Shown: positions 1-58,876 of the stretch, one piece after another
How the letters are laid out: every line of letters begins with the position of its first letter
Position numbering within the stretch: the first letter of the stretch is position 1
NCBI RefSeq assembly: GCF_025370935.1
Contig: NC_133501.1
Coordinates: 8,397,480 to 8,461,479 of the forward strand
DNA: 64,000 nt
Direction of reading: 5' to 3'
Source: Choristoneura fumiferana
Lineage: Eukaryota > Arthropoda > Insecta > Lepidoptera > Tortricidae
Notes under the pieces: model-generated
The model's input: the letters and a program-made list of their open reading frames with translations, nothing else
Databases searched by the model: none
Told to the model about the DNA's origin: nothing
Made by a program: the position numbers and the translations under genes

Positions 1-224
1 AATAAAATTAATCAGTGGGTGGTGAAACAGCCCCTTAGTGTACTTAAGGCTCGTTGTATGAGACTATGCCCACATTCTTAACCAACCGTCGCTGTCGCGT
101 GCCATGCATGCGCGTTACATTCCGTGCCTGAAACGTTCCCATTACGGTCATAGTATGATACTGTGTATTAGGTATATATGTACCTCTAGATAAAAAAGAG
201 ATGCAGCAAACTCTTCCAACTCAC

Positions 225-412
225 CAAAGCAGGTGGTATTTCCGTTTTCATCCGCCCCGTGAACATGTCGGACCAGCGGGCCACCTTGAGCTCCGGGTGG
301 GACTCCAGGGCCTTCGCTATGGCCTCGGCCGCAGCCACCCCCAGGGTGTTCCCCGTCAGCGTGAGATAGTAGAGGTCTGGGCATGCTGATATAGCTGCTA
401 TGATGTCTTTGG
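225..412 (-). CDS. RanGAP: RanGAP coding exon 2
   Basis: 188 bp, preceded by acceptor ATTACAG and followed by GTGAGT. It encodes residues 38-100 including GNTLGV, SDMFTGR and TEIPPAL. Base composition is clearly GC-richer than the flanks. Confidence 0.93.
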
Positions 413-3400
413 CTGTAATAAATTTAATTTGGTGTTTGTAATACAATCTAGTGAATAATGTTTTGCTATTGTATTTTTTTTTATCTTTATTTATTATAGA
501 ACTTTGATCAATAGGTCAGCGTTTCCCATTTGCCGGTACCGGCCCATGAAAATAAAATACCGGGTCGCAACATGATTGTCTGGAAGAGATCGCTTTTAAG
601 CGATAAGACCGCCTACTGTCTACCCTGATTTTGTGTTTATATTAGGTTTTTAACGGAACTTCGCCTCCGCCTCCGTTACTGCGGAAGTTTCGCCTCCGCT
701 TTTTTTTTTGCAGAGTTATAATAATAATATAATAATATAATAAGGGATAAGTCCGCCTTTGTACAAGTATCTTAAAGTTTGTCAGTAATGTTTTGTTAAT
801 TTTCTTTTGTACAATAAAGAGTTTACATACATACATACATACATACATAATAATAATAATCATATTTATTCAGACTTTTCAATCCATGTTGTTAGTAATA
901 CATAATCACTTATTGACTAATGTTATGTTATAACGGAGGTTTATTTCTCATCTCATTATCATCGGCGCGCAGCGGGAACGCGGTCGGGGTGGGGGCGGGC
1001 GTATGTCAAATAACCCACGTCAAGAATCAACCTGTCTCGTTGCTTGGATACATTTGTGTAGGTAGTTAGGTATATGAGACTTAGAACATTATAAGACAGT
1101 CATTAGCCGCAAAGTATAGGCCCGAGGGCCACAGGTTCCACTGTACAGGAACCTCTCCAGTCATAAGTATTAAGTTGAAGATATATAAAAGCATTACCTT
1201 ACTTGTAAACCATGGAATATGATATATCATCAGCACCTGGTGCCGTACTCCTTCCGTTTAATCAAATTATTAAGCTCGGACATAGTGATTGGCTTTCCTA
1301 ATGTTATATTACAATCATTCTCCAACATCGGTTGAGGTTCCTGCACTGTGTCTGGTGTTAAAGACTGAAGAAGTTGTGCTGCTTGAAGTAGGGCCACATG
1401 CTGCCTACCACTGCTTTATTGTAACCATAATGTTTTTCATTGACAATCAACCCCGGATTGTCCCGCAAGCTTCGCGGACTTAGGAGGGATCAACTCCGAC
1501 TGCAGGTCGGAGCTCTTACTGGACACGCCTTGCTAAACAAGCATTAACATAATATTTCTAGGTGTTACAGACAGCCCCCTGAGCAGAGCATGCATGGAGA
1601 CAGAAGAGACAGCCACTCGCATCCTTCTGGAATGCTCTGGTGTGGCGAACTACAGGGCACTACACCTCGGATCACCGGGGTCTGCTAGGCTTCCTCCAGG
1701 AGCTGGCATGAATAGTGCCTACAGCCTAATCACGCAAAATAGGCGCACTTAGACGTCGAGTTACGGAAAACAGCCCGCTCATACCTATACCTATAACCAT
1801 AGTGTTTGTACAGGTCTTAAAATATACTCCCCGGCAAAAAATTTGGCCCACTACATACAGAGCTACCGATTACTGCATTTGAAGGCCAGATTTTATGCCA
1901 CTCAGTACCTATATAATAGTGTCAGTCACTGAACCCTGGTAGGGTATAGCAAGAAACATTTTATATATTTATAAACTGTTGTACAGTTGAGTGTAAAAAT
2001 ATGAACTAATTCATTACCTCATCTCAGCCTATATACGTCCCATAGCTGGACACAGGCCTCCTCTCAGAAGAAGAGGGCTTGGGCCATAGTTCCCACGCGG
2101 GCTCAGTGCGGATTGGCAACTTCACACACACAATTGAATCGCTTTGCAGGTTTGTGCAGGTTTCCTCACGATGTATTCCTTGTGGTAAATTTCTAATGTA
2201 ATTCCGCACATGAATTTCGCACAACCCTCTGCTTGAGAGGCGATAGGTCACTAGGCCACCACAGCTTCCACGGCTTATGAACTTATTCAAAGATTTAAAC
2301 AAAAGTACCACAAGCACTTATTCCGATGCAATAAGGCTCTAGTAACATATTTTTGAATGGTTCAAATAGATACTTATTTTTGCACTTGATTGTACATGCA
2401 ATTCTATGATTAAAAGTATAACAAACACTGTATTTGAAGAACGCAAAATAAAACAAAATAAAAGGCACAGTCAGATCTATTATAATAATCATTTATTTTG
2501 AACTAAAATAATTTCCTTGCTCACCCGCGACCTTACGATAGCTAAGCTTAATAGGTAGGTAGGTAGGAAGGTTTATAGGTGGTGATAGATGGGTTTGTGT
2601 GATTTGTGTGTGTTCTTACAGTGTGGAGGTGGAGGAACTGCATGAACACGCATATTTTGCATAAGCTTAGCTATCGTAAGGTCGCGGGTGAGCAAGGAAA
2701 TTATTTTAGTTCATTGATATGGACCTCCGCAAAGTAACGCCTGATTCAATAAATTAATCATTTATTTTATTTGATTTTTTAGATACAGTGGTGGCCATAT
2801 AATTAAGAACGATTTGAAGTTCCAGATTATTTTTAACTAAATCATGTCATGTGTAGTCGTGGGTCCTTCTTAGAAGTAACTAGTTACGTTATGAAATAGC
2901 CACATGAATAGAGCAAACGGGATTTAGAATAAAGAATAAAATTACTGTCATTTTTTTACAAATTTTGTTTTTATTCTCTTTAGTAACAAATTCAAATAGT
3001 AATGAAGCTGGACAAATAATTAAGAACGATTCTTTAACTGTTCGAAAGTTTTTTATTTGAAACTTAGATTAACTAAATCACACTAACGTGAAGTTTGTAC
3101 AGAAAAAAAAGCAATGTAATACATTTTAACTAAATTAATAGTTAGTAGCATGTCCACGGCTTTTTATTACTGCCTTACACCGGCGAGGCATTGAATCTAT
3201 CAATTTTTGACATTTCGCAAGAGAGATAGAGTTCCATTCTTCTAAGAATACGTCATACAGTTCTCTTAAATTGCCACACTGTCGATTTGAAACTTTTTCT
3301 TGACTTCGCACCAAAGATGCTCTATTGGGTTAAGATCGGGGCTGTTGGCTGGCCAATCTAAGACAGAAACTGATTGCGATGTGAGAGTATGCTTGGGATC

Positions 3401-5041
3401 ATTGTCGTGCTGGAATGTCCAAATAACCGGAAGCACGCCTTCAGCATATGGTAACATTGTTTCTAACAGTATGTTTTTGTATTGAAATTGATCCATGTTT
3501 CGTTCTATCAGCCTAACAGGTCCAACACCATGTCCAGAAAACATCCCCAAATTTTTACATTTCCCCCGTCATGCTTTAAAGTTACTTTTGTGTACTTTGG
3601 GTCGAATGCTTTATTTGGAGGCCGTTTTACATATCGTTTGCCATCAGAACATACCCTATTTATTTTTGTCTCGTCAGAAAAAATAACGTTTTTCCACTGT
3701 CTGACTGTCCAGTTTACATATCTTCTTGCAAATGCAAGCCGGGCTTGCCTATGACACCGTTTCAACATAGGCACCTTCCTTGCTATCCTTCCGTGCAACT
3801 TTTCTTCTACCAAACGCATTCGAATACTGCGTGCCAAGATTGCTGAAGGGTTGTTTTCGCCAAAATATTCTTTCTCAACTCATTAGACCCTTTAAAAGAA
3901 TTTGTTTGCCAAACGAACGATATTTCGATTATCTCGACGAGATGACTTTCTTGTCTAGGTACACGCGGAACATTTGAAGTAGTGTGATACGTAGCAAAAT
4001 GCTTTATGGCGTGGAAAACCATAGTTTTTGAACATTGCAGATGATCGGCTATGTGTTTATACGACCAATTCTTGTCGCGAAGTTTTAGTATTACTTTTCT
4101 TGTAGATTTATCACAACTTTTATTTTCCCCATTGTTTTTATATGAAGCAATCGCCTTAAAGACTTTTGCGGCACTAAATGGCGCCAAAATTATTCAAATA
4201 ATAACCTAAAACCACAAAGCGGCGGTCCGTTCTCTATTTAAATTTGAATAAAAAATAAACTATTCAGCGTTCTTAATTATATGACCAGCCAGTAAGTAGT
4301 AATACTAGGTTTAGATGTAATATATAAGTTTATCTATTTATTTTTTAGCCAATTATATGTATAAATGAATTTACCGCTAGTAAGGAAAAGTTTTACGATA
4401 CCGAGAGAATTACAAAAATATACATACAGTTAGTAACACTTCTCAGTTTGAAAAAATCTTCTCTATAAAAAATCGTTCTTAATTATATGACCACAACTGT
4501 ATATAATCATAACAAATAGAATTTAAACCAAACAAAATTAATAAGAATCAAAGTCAATTATAAACAATATGCATTCAGTAAATAGAAATATCATGTCCAA
4601 TGTGTGTTTGTGATGCTTTTATGCCTAAAGTACTGTGATGAAAGTTGGTATGAATAGTTGGATATCCTAAGGACATAGGACAAAACCTTCTTTGTCTGTG
4701 TGCAAGCGTTCGATAGGTTTTATTGCGACGATAACGACGAAAGGTAGGTTCGCGCGCCAATTTCTTATTATAACAAAAACACGTGATGTGAAAAAAAGAG
4801 GTTACTTTGTAAACAATAATGTTAATAAAGTATCTAAATGAAGTATGTGCAGTTACTTAACAACCTTCAGCGCAGCATAGTGGAGTTATCGCGTCGCATT
4901 TCTTAAAAAACTAATGCTAGCTTGCTTACCATCTTTTTCGGTATCCAATTTTAATGATCTCCCAGTAAAATCAACACCACTTTGTGTCTTGTTCGTCTCG
5001 TTTAAAGCTGTAGCGAACGTTTTCAAATCAAATGTAGCCAT
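225..5041 (-). CDS. RanGAP: RanGAP (Ran GTPase-activating protein), first two coding exons, 3' part outside window
   Basis: RanGAP stimulates GTP hydrolysis by Ran on the cytoplasmic side of the nuclear pore, which keeps the Ran gradient that drives nuclear transport. Two minus-strand exons join in phase: 5041-4930 (start ATG, 37 codons plus 1 nt, donor GTAAGC) and 412-225 (2 nt plus 62 codons, acceptor TTATTACAG, donor GTGAGT), together exactly 100 residues. Residues 25-34 read FTGRSLKLDT, matching the N-terminal motif of the family; residues 58-63 (GNTLGV) are the first leucine-rich repeat; residues 84-91 (WSDMFTGR) carry the invariant FTGR loop arginine, followed by the conserved TEIPPAL. 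The family is usually about 550-590 residues, so roughly 80 percent lies beyond the left edge. Intron 1 (413-4929) contains a mariner-type transposon and a foldback repeat. The gene is divergent from IRP1. Family identity is strong; the transcription start is not visible. Confidence 0.93.
747..850 (+). repeat. (CATA)n-tailed retroelement 3' end, copy 1
   Basis: Contains GATAAGTCCGCCTTTGTACA and ACAATAAAGAGTTTACATAC followed by a (CATA)n tail. The same 3' end recurs at 7083, 40168, 56785 and 61652. Confidence 0.7.
1475..1750 (+). pseudogene. Non-LTR retrotransposon fragment, RNase H / C-terminal region
   Basis: Frameshifted remains of a jockey-like RT/RNase H tail: LTGHALLNKH, then after a shift LGVTDSPL, then CMETEETATRILLECSG (the usual zinc-knuckle-like CxxCxxxxET..H/R..LLxC tail). 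Stops and a small insertion near 1545 break the frame. Confidence 0.6.
2018..2266 (-). repeat. tRNA-derived SINE family A, copy 1
   Basis: On the minus strand a tRNA-like head (GTGGCCTAGTG..; GCCTCTCAAGCAGAGG) is followed by a body ending in GGACGTATATAGGCTGAGATG. Part of the B-box region is deleted here. Confidence 0.7.
2499..2713. mobile_element. Foldback element with about 52-bp inverted ends
   Basis: 2499-2550 is almost perfectly complementary to 2662-2713 (TGAACTAAAATAATTTCCTT start on both strands). The loop holds a short (TAGG)n run and TGGTGATAGATGGGTTTGTG. The loop sequence recurs at 29150-29311 and 49027-49205. Confidence 0.75.
2786..4499 (-). mobile_element. Tc1/mariner-type transposon with IR/DR ends, in RanGAP intron 1
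   Basis: Terminal inverted repeats start CAGTGGTGGCCATATAATTA on the left and CAGTTGTGGTCATATAATTA (reverse complement) on the right. Both are flanked by TA, the Tc1/mariner target duplication. A second copy of the TAATTAAGAACGATT motif lies about 215 bp inside the left end and about 200 bp inside the right end, so each end carries two direct repeats. The transposase gene is on the minus strand and broken. Confidence 0.9.
3266..4187 (-). pseudogene. Tc1-like DDE transposase, frameshifted
   Basis: Reads minus strand from MAPFSAAKVFKAI (4187) through a helix-turn-helix region (LRDKNWSYKHIADHLQCSKT), then in a second frame RQWKNVIFSDETKI (first catalytic Asp), then in a third frame FQHDNDPKHT (second Asp) and NSPDLNPIEHLW (catalytic Glu). 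The spacing from the second Asp to Glu fits a DD34E-type Tc1 family. At least two frame changes, near 3820 and 3530, make it non-functional as read. Confidence 0.88.
4502..4929. other. RanGAP intron 1, remainder without a recognised gene
   Basis: AT-rich sequence between the mariner element and RanGAP exon 1. A patch at 4580-4690 resembles degenerate dispersed repeats (GTTGGTATGAATAGTTGGAT). No coding signal was seen. Confidence 0.5.
4930..5041 (-). CDS. RanGAP: RanGAP coding exon 1
   Basis: Minus-strand ATG at 5041-5039 opens a reading frame of 37 codons plus one base. It ends GATG followed by donor GTAAGC (4929 downward). The split codon GCC is completed by exon 2 at 412. The product starts MATFDLKTF and includes FTGRSLKLD. 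Confidence 0.9.
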
Positions 5042-5450
5042 TTCGCCTTTGATTTTATCAATAAATAAGTTAAAAATTCATAAAATATTCGTACACAAGC
5101 AAAAGCAAATTCATCAACCAAACCAACGGATATTTTTTAATTTTTTTGACAAGTTGACACAAGGTCTAGGGTTACCAGCTACCACAGAAGTCAAGCCGTT
5201 TATTTTTCCCCTAAAGTCATTTATTTTACAACGTTTGCGACAATCTAGCGACAATACAATAACACCAACACATAGTAAGCAGTAAAGAAAAAACAGGATA
5301 ATTAGAACAACTGGTCTAAAAATTAATCGCCAATTCAAATACGGAAATACGGGAATGGCCCATCAAGTGAAGAATAAAAGATGTGGATCTATTTTGGGTA
5401 CCCTGCCACCGGTAGATTTTTTGGACAACGTTTTATATTTTGTTAATATT
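5042..5450 (-). promoter_or_regulatory. Upstream region of RanGAP (5' UTR and promoter expected here)
   Basis: The sequence immediately upstream of the RanGAP start codon on the minus strand. I see no clear TATA box or other decisive element; assignment is by position only. Confidence 0.3.
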
Positions 5451-5454
5451 TTAT

Positions 5455-6118
5455 ACTATTGCTACCTAGGCCAAATAATCACTCACAACGACCAGACTAC
5501 TAAAGAAATTAACAAAAGAATCACAAATGGATGGAAGAAGTACTGGTCGTTGAGAAAAGTTTTGAAATCCAAGGAACTGAACTTATCATTAAAAAGAAAA
5601 GTATACAACACTGCGTCCTGCCAGTTATTACAAACGGCTGCGAAATATAGTCTCTAACTAAGCATCACAGGGCTAAGCTGGCACGTTGCCAAAGAGCCAT
5701 GGAGAGAAGCATGATGGGAATAAAAAAAGCTGGACAAAATCAAAAGTACAGTAATAAGAAGGAAAACGAGAGTTAAAGACATTACTGAGCAAATAGACCA
5801 ACAAAAATGGAGATGGGTGGGACACATGATCAGGGATCCACAAGAGAAATGGAGCAAGATTGTCTCGGATTGGTACCCGAGACGGCAAGCGCTGCCGTGG
5901 ACGTCAACAGACGAGATGGGAGGACGATCTAAAACTAACAGCTAGACACCACTGGAGAAGAGTAGCACGCGACAGAACCGAATGGAAAAGGTTGGAGGAG
6001 GCCTATGCCAATAGGCACGCTGAACTAGGAGACATTCTTTAACCAGTTTTTATAAATTTATTATCATTTTCTCATGCTTGTGGTTCAGAATAAAGGGTTT
6101 TACGATTATTATTATTAT
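5455..6118 (+). pseudogene. RTE-like non-LTR retrotransposon, 3' end of reverse transcriptase ORF
   Basis: Reads YLGQIITHNDQTTKEINKRI, GWKKYWSLRKVLKS and LKRKVYNTASCQLL, then after stops and frame changes IDQQKWRWVGHMIRDPQE and RGRQQTRWEDDLK...WKRLEEAYANRH to a stop at 6040. It is followed by AATAAAGGGTTTTACG and an (ATT)n tail. Typical of the C-terminal part of RTE/BovB-type polyproteins; 5' truncated and broken. Confidence 0.8.
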
Positions 6119-6488
6119 ATTTTATACGCATATCTTAGTACATTTTCGGTTTCATTATCTTAAGACATGTAGGTAACCAACCCTTTTTCTGCAAATAAAT
6201 GTTATCTTTTCTTATCTTAAGTTCTTTTTTGAGTATTGTTGTTCAAATATTTAGTTTCTACGTTATATACAAATAAACTACAAATGAAGATCGTTCAAAC
6301 TATGCAGTATTTGTTTTTATAAGTATAGATTCAAGAAGTAAGAATTTTTTTATTTCATAAAACGTCTATGACAGAACAGATGATTATTACAATGTAAACA
6401 AGAAAAGAAAGAAAGAAAAGAACAAATTTATTTGCAAAAATTCACCACACCACGAAAAATATAAATACGCCACGAATCCCACTTATCA

Positions 6489-6720
6489 CACTAATATTAT
6501 AAATGCGAAAGTTTGTATGTCTGTTTGTTTTTTTGTTGGTTTTATGTTTGTTACTTCATCACTTATAAACCATTGAACCGATTTCGATGAGATTCGGTAT
6601 ACAGATAGATTGAGTCCCGGAGAAGAATATGGAGTAGTTTTTATCCCAGAAAATTGGATAGTTCCCGCGGGATAGTGATAAACAAATGCTACGCGGACGA
6701 AGTCGCGGGTAACGGCTAGT
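6489..6720 (+). repeat. Dispersed lepidopteran repeat (TAATATTATAAATGCG...CGGCTAGT), copy 1
   Basis: Starts CTAATATTATAAATGCGAAA and ends GACGAAGTCGCGGGTAACGG then CTAGT. The CTAG end beside a short GC palindrome fits a non-autonomous Helitron-like element; it could instead be a retroelement tail. Confidence 0.55.
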
Positions 6721-7082
6721 AAACAATAAGTCAGGAATTGTAATTGCGTTAGAAAAACGGCCTTGCGTGTCCTAGTAGGCTGGGCTTATACACCGTGTTC
6801 TGTGCGTCATCTGACATTGCATCACGCGCGCAAATGAATCCCTGTTTTGTTTTGAAATTTAACCAATCATCAAGCACGTTAATTGCAACCTCAAACATGG
6901 TTTGTATATCAATCATAAGTTGTTTTAGTTTAGTAAAGTATGGCCCCTTTTGTGTGGAATTTGTTCCGAGTTACGCTTCTTGACTTATTATTGTGTTAGG
7001 ATTCTTTTATAGATTTGTGTATTATATTATTTAAAGCAATGTATTGTAGCTTCCACTATCTATTTTAATTTTTAAACTCACT

Positions 7083-7240
7083 TTTTGTCTGTCCCTGACT
7101 GAATGCTCCTCTCATCCACTCAAAGGTTGACTGGTAGAGATCCCTTAAAGGAATAAGTTCGCCTTTGTACATGTATTTCATTGTTTGTCATCTGTGTTTG
7201 TTTACTTATTTTGTACAATAAAGAGTTTACATACATACAT
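7083..7240 (+). repeat. (CATA)n-tailed retroelement 3' end, copy 2
   Basis: Contains CCACTCAAAGGTTGACTGGT, AGATCCCTTAAAGG, TTCGCCTTTGTACATG and AATAAAGAGTTTACATACAT with the tail. Confidence 0.7.
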
Positions 7241-7754
7241 ACTTATTATATTCGTAATAATTACGTTACAAATTAAAACAAAATGATAGGTAAGTACAAT
7301 TTTGTTGTTTTAGTAAAAAACTAAGTGAGGGCTATCTTTTTTGTTTGCCAAATTTTGTTAAAAAAATCATTGACTTACTTTTTGGTCCCTTTTCAAAGAA
7401 ATCAATCGCTCAATTTATTTAAAAAGGTCATTTATTGCCATAAGGCATAGTAATACAATTAAACACATAATAGAAACAGAAAATAAATCTCAAAACCACA
7501 ATAACAATACACAACAACAATAACAATTTTTAACAATTTTTAACCAATACCCACAAAAAAGAACCCTCCAGATTGAGGGAAAATTTTCAAGCTGGTAGCT
7601 TTTGGAAACAGTGGTGTTGCATACATACTACTACTACATACTATAAATTTGCATACAAACTTTTTATTTATAAACAAACAAATAATATATACAATAATCA
7701 ACAGAAATAAATAAAAATAGAACTAAACCTAACTGACTCTAATTATATAAATCT

Positions 7755-7910
7755 ATATACTTATCTATATTTACAAATATCACCCAAGTCGGGCAGGGTG
7801 CCCATAAGGCTGGCTGCGTTTCCTCGTTGTATGGCAATGCCAATACGTTGACCGAGGAAAGAGCCAGCCCTATAGTCGCCAGTGGAACGGACGGGCAAGC
7901 TCTTTTTAAA
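7755..7910 (-). pseudogene. Probable non-LTR retrotransposon C-terminal fragment
   Basis: The minus strand reads RAGSFLGQRIGIAIQRGNAA then SLMGTLPDLGDICKYR and a stop. The QRIGIAIQRGNAAS.GT block is a recurring C-terminus of insect non-LTR polyproteins, recognised from memory. No upstream RT domain is visible. Confidence 0.5.
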
Positions 7911-8276
7911 AAAAATTAAAACGAACTAAGTACTTATAGTTTTGCCTTTCATACAATTTTCTTGAAGCGGTTAGCAAAATGAATGCAGCCAGAATACAAC
8001 GACTTCGCTTAATTTTCGATTTTAAAGAATTCTCCAAACATTTTGTCAATGCGTTTACAGTTTGCACCTTTTGATGTACAAAATGTGATCCCTTTGCCAT
8101 GCTATATGCCGAACCAAAAAAAGTAAGCAATGTCAAATTATGTCAATGTCATTCTGACATTCCGATCGGGCACTGATAAATTCTGAAAATCCACAATATT
8201 CTCGACTCTATTTTCAGTTCTAAAAACATCTTATTGCGTCAATCACTAGTTCTACGTGACTTTTCGACGGCGCACC

Positions 8277-56519
<48,243 letters not shown>

Positions 56520-56619
56520 NNNNNNNNNNNNNNNNNNNNNNNNNNNNNNNNNNNNNNNNNNNNNNNNNNNNNNNNNNNNNNNNNNNNNNNNNNNNNNNNN
56601 NNNNNNNNNNNNNNNNNNN
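56520..56619. other. Assembly gap of exactly 100 N
   Basis: A run of 100 Ns, the usual placeholder for a gap of unknown size. It interrupts IRP1 exon 17 in mid-codon. The sequence after it does not continue IRP1. Confidence 0.99.
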
Positions 56620-57243
56620 TACAGCCCTAAGCGTCTGCGCCGGAGTAGGCAGTTAAGTCTCCTAACTAAAGGGTCGGAGTGTGCATACTTGTTCCTTTTA
56701 CTATGATTCGAACAAAACAAACAGAGACGGCATCATTTTATCCGTCATTTTTTTTTGTTTTTTTTTTTGAATGGATGGTGGATTGTATTGTATATTGTAA
56801 AACTCTTTATTGTACATAACACACATGAAATAACATAACACAGGATAATAAGATGTACAAAGGCGAACTTATCCCTTAAAGGGATCTCTTCCAGTTAACC
56901 TTTGAACGATTGACAGGATATCAGACACAAGAGTAGACACTACAAGTACAATGAAAAGGTAAAAGAACCGACATTTAAATTAACTCGAAAAAAAAAAAAA
57001 AATTTTCAAATACACATACATTATATAAGTACACAAACTAATACATAATAATGAAGTCAATAAACTAATACATATCAAGACAAATAAACTACATGCAAAA
57101 TACATATATACATATACACCGCATATACACAAACAGAACATACAACACTGCTCCTTTAAGAATTTACGATGAACTGTCAAGCCAGTGCGCCCTTAAGCGA
57201 TAACGCCGAATAGGGGGTTAATGTCGTAATAATGTCATTACAG
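56620..57243. other. Sequence right of the gap
   Basis: No IRP1 coding continuation. Contains an antisense (CATA)-type retroelement 3' end at 56785-56900 (AAACTCTTTATTGTACATAA, GATCTCTTCCAGTTAACCTT) and AT-rich sequence up to the Skp2 exon. Confidence 0.65.
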
Positions 57244-57363
57244 CAAACTTAGTAGTATGCCGTCCCTCCAGTACCTAGAAGTGTGGGGCATGCTGCAAAC
57301 AGCGTCGCTCAACGCTCTGCGCGCGGCGTTGCCCGCGATACAGGTCAACCAGTTCATGTTCAG
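57244..57363 (+). CDS. Skp2: Skp2-like penultimate coding exon
   Basis: 1 nt plus 39 codons plus 2 nt. The start is set by the frame that keeps KLSSMPSL before QYLEVWG, matching the last LRR of SKP2. Donor CAG/GTAAGT. Confidence 0.8.
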
Positions 57364-58000
57364 GTAAGTGGCGATCAATTGTAGCACCTTGTGCAAGGTC
57401 CGTCCGGATTGCTACCACCATCTTGCTCGCTAATCCTGCCGTGAGGCTGCAGTGCTTGGAGAGTAAGACAGTCGATGAAATTACTGGCACTTGAGGTATC
57501 CCATCTTAGGCCTCTGGGTTGGCAACGCATCTGCAGCCTGGTGTTGCAGATGTTTATGGGCGGTGGTGCTCTCTTACTATCAGGAGACCCACTTGCTCGT
57601 TTGCCATCCAGTCGAATATCGTCGTCTTTACTGTATTTATTAAAATAAAATACCTAAAAAAACATTAAATTGCATTCAATGTTTATAATATTTAATTTAT
57701 AAAAATAAATTTACATTGTATATTAATAATCAGTAGAAGATTTTGAAAAAAATATCTAGTCATATTATCTGCTACAAATTCATAGTTATATGTAAAAAGG
57801 AAGTTTAAAAATTGTTTTTCCGTTCGGTAACGCATTGAAAAGCTTTCATTTATAAAATAATTATAAATGATGTTCGAATAACACTTCAAAACAAAAATTA
57901 ATAATTTTTGTTTTTTGTCCACAGCGCGATAGCGAGGCCCACTGTTGGGGCGCGACGGACGTCAATATGGGGACTACGTACCAGAGACTACTATACCTAA
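57244..58000 (+). CDS. Skp2: Skp2-like F-box/LRR protein, last two coding exons
   Basis: Skp2 is the substrate-recognition F-box subunit of an SCF ubiquitin ligase acting on cell-cycle inhibitors in the nucleus. Two exons are visible: 57244-57363 (acceptor GTCATTACAG, donor GTAAGT) and 57925-58000 (acceptor TTTTGTCCACAG, stop TAA 57998-58000). They encode the final 64 residues: a last leucine-rich repeat (KLSSMPSLQYLEVWGML), LRAALPAIQVNQFMF, then the C-terminal tail IARPTVGARRTSIWGLRTRD. The ARPTxG...IWG signature and the LPxxQxN stretch match the C-terminal tail of vertebrate SKP2. The F-box and earlier repeats are not in the window. I recognised this by motif memory, so another FBXL member is possible but less likely. 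The gene is on the same strand as IRP1, across the N gap. Confidence 0.8.
57378..57618 (+). repeat. Retroposon family D, copy 7, in the Skp2 last intron
   Basis: GCACCTTGTGCAAGGTCCGT ... TTGCCATCCAGTCGAATA. Confidence 0.75.
57925..58000 (+). CDS. Skp2: Skp2-like terminal coding exon with stop
   Basis: Completes the split serine codon, then 24 codons containing ARPTVGARRTSIWG, ending TAA. Confidence 0.8.
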
Positions 58001-58780
58001 ATATTATATTATTTTATTAGTGTACATAACTTATTATATTAGATTAAGTTTGGAGCGAAGCGTCACCCACGCCGCGTCAATGACTCCGCGTCAGAACCGC
58101 AGATGTTTGACGCTGGTGGTGTCACTACGCTTGAATCTAGTTCCATGTTTTTACGAGTATAATGTATTCCAAAAACATTCTAGAAAAAGTCTTCATCAAA
58201 GTCAAAATTATTTATCAATCAACTTGAATAGGAAATGAATGGAGCACAATATTACATAATATTTTGTTTGCGATCTTTTAACTACATTATTTCACTTTGA
58301 TAACTCAGAAAAGTGTCACTGCCGCCGCGTTTTTGACGCTGCGTCAAAACCGCAGATGTTTGACGCTGGTGTCAAAACCGCAGATGTTTGACGCTGGTGT
58401 CAATACGCTTGAATCGCGTTCCACGTATTTACGTATACAATGTACTACAAAACACTTAAGGAAAAGTCTTCAACCAAGTCAAAAATACTGTCAAAAATAA
58501 TGCACATTTCTTTTAACCCTTTTCCAGGCATAACGCATATAGCGACCACATAACACACAAACACACACGCACAACACAGATATTCAACCTTGCTAAATTT
58601 ACAATATGGTACAAAATCAATTGAAGTTATTAAAAATGTTATTCGTTTTTAAATTAATCCCTTGTAGGTGAACAATATAAAAGTGTGATTCATTTGGTGG
58701 TAGCTTATCTACATTCGCGGGGCGTGAAAAGGGTTAATCGTATTTTTTTCGGAGAAGATAATTATTTGAATAAACTTATA
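58001..58780 (+). other. Skp2 3' flanking / likely 3' UTR with internal duplication
   Basis: A segment at about 58050-58215 is repeated, diverged, at about 58310-58490. Shared blocks include CCGCAGATGTTTGACGCTGG and TACGCTTGAATC. In the second copy the 27-bp block around CGCAGATGTTTGACG is itself duplicated. An AATAAA at 58769-58774 could be the polyadenylation signal, but this is unproven. Confidence 0.5.
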
Positions 58781-58876
58781 ATATAGGACGGAAACTAAGT
58801 ATTATTTGGTACAGTCAAGTGCAAAGTTACCGACACTGCCAAATTTTCAAAAATATGTATACACGTCTTTATGCAC

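Noticed and set aside
4575..4760. Arg/His-rich 61-codon minus-strand frame in RanGAP intron 1
   Set aside because: Lies between confirmed exons, has no splice support and overlaps repeat-like sequence.
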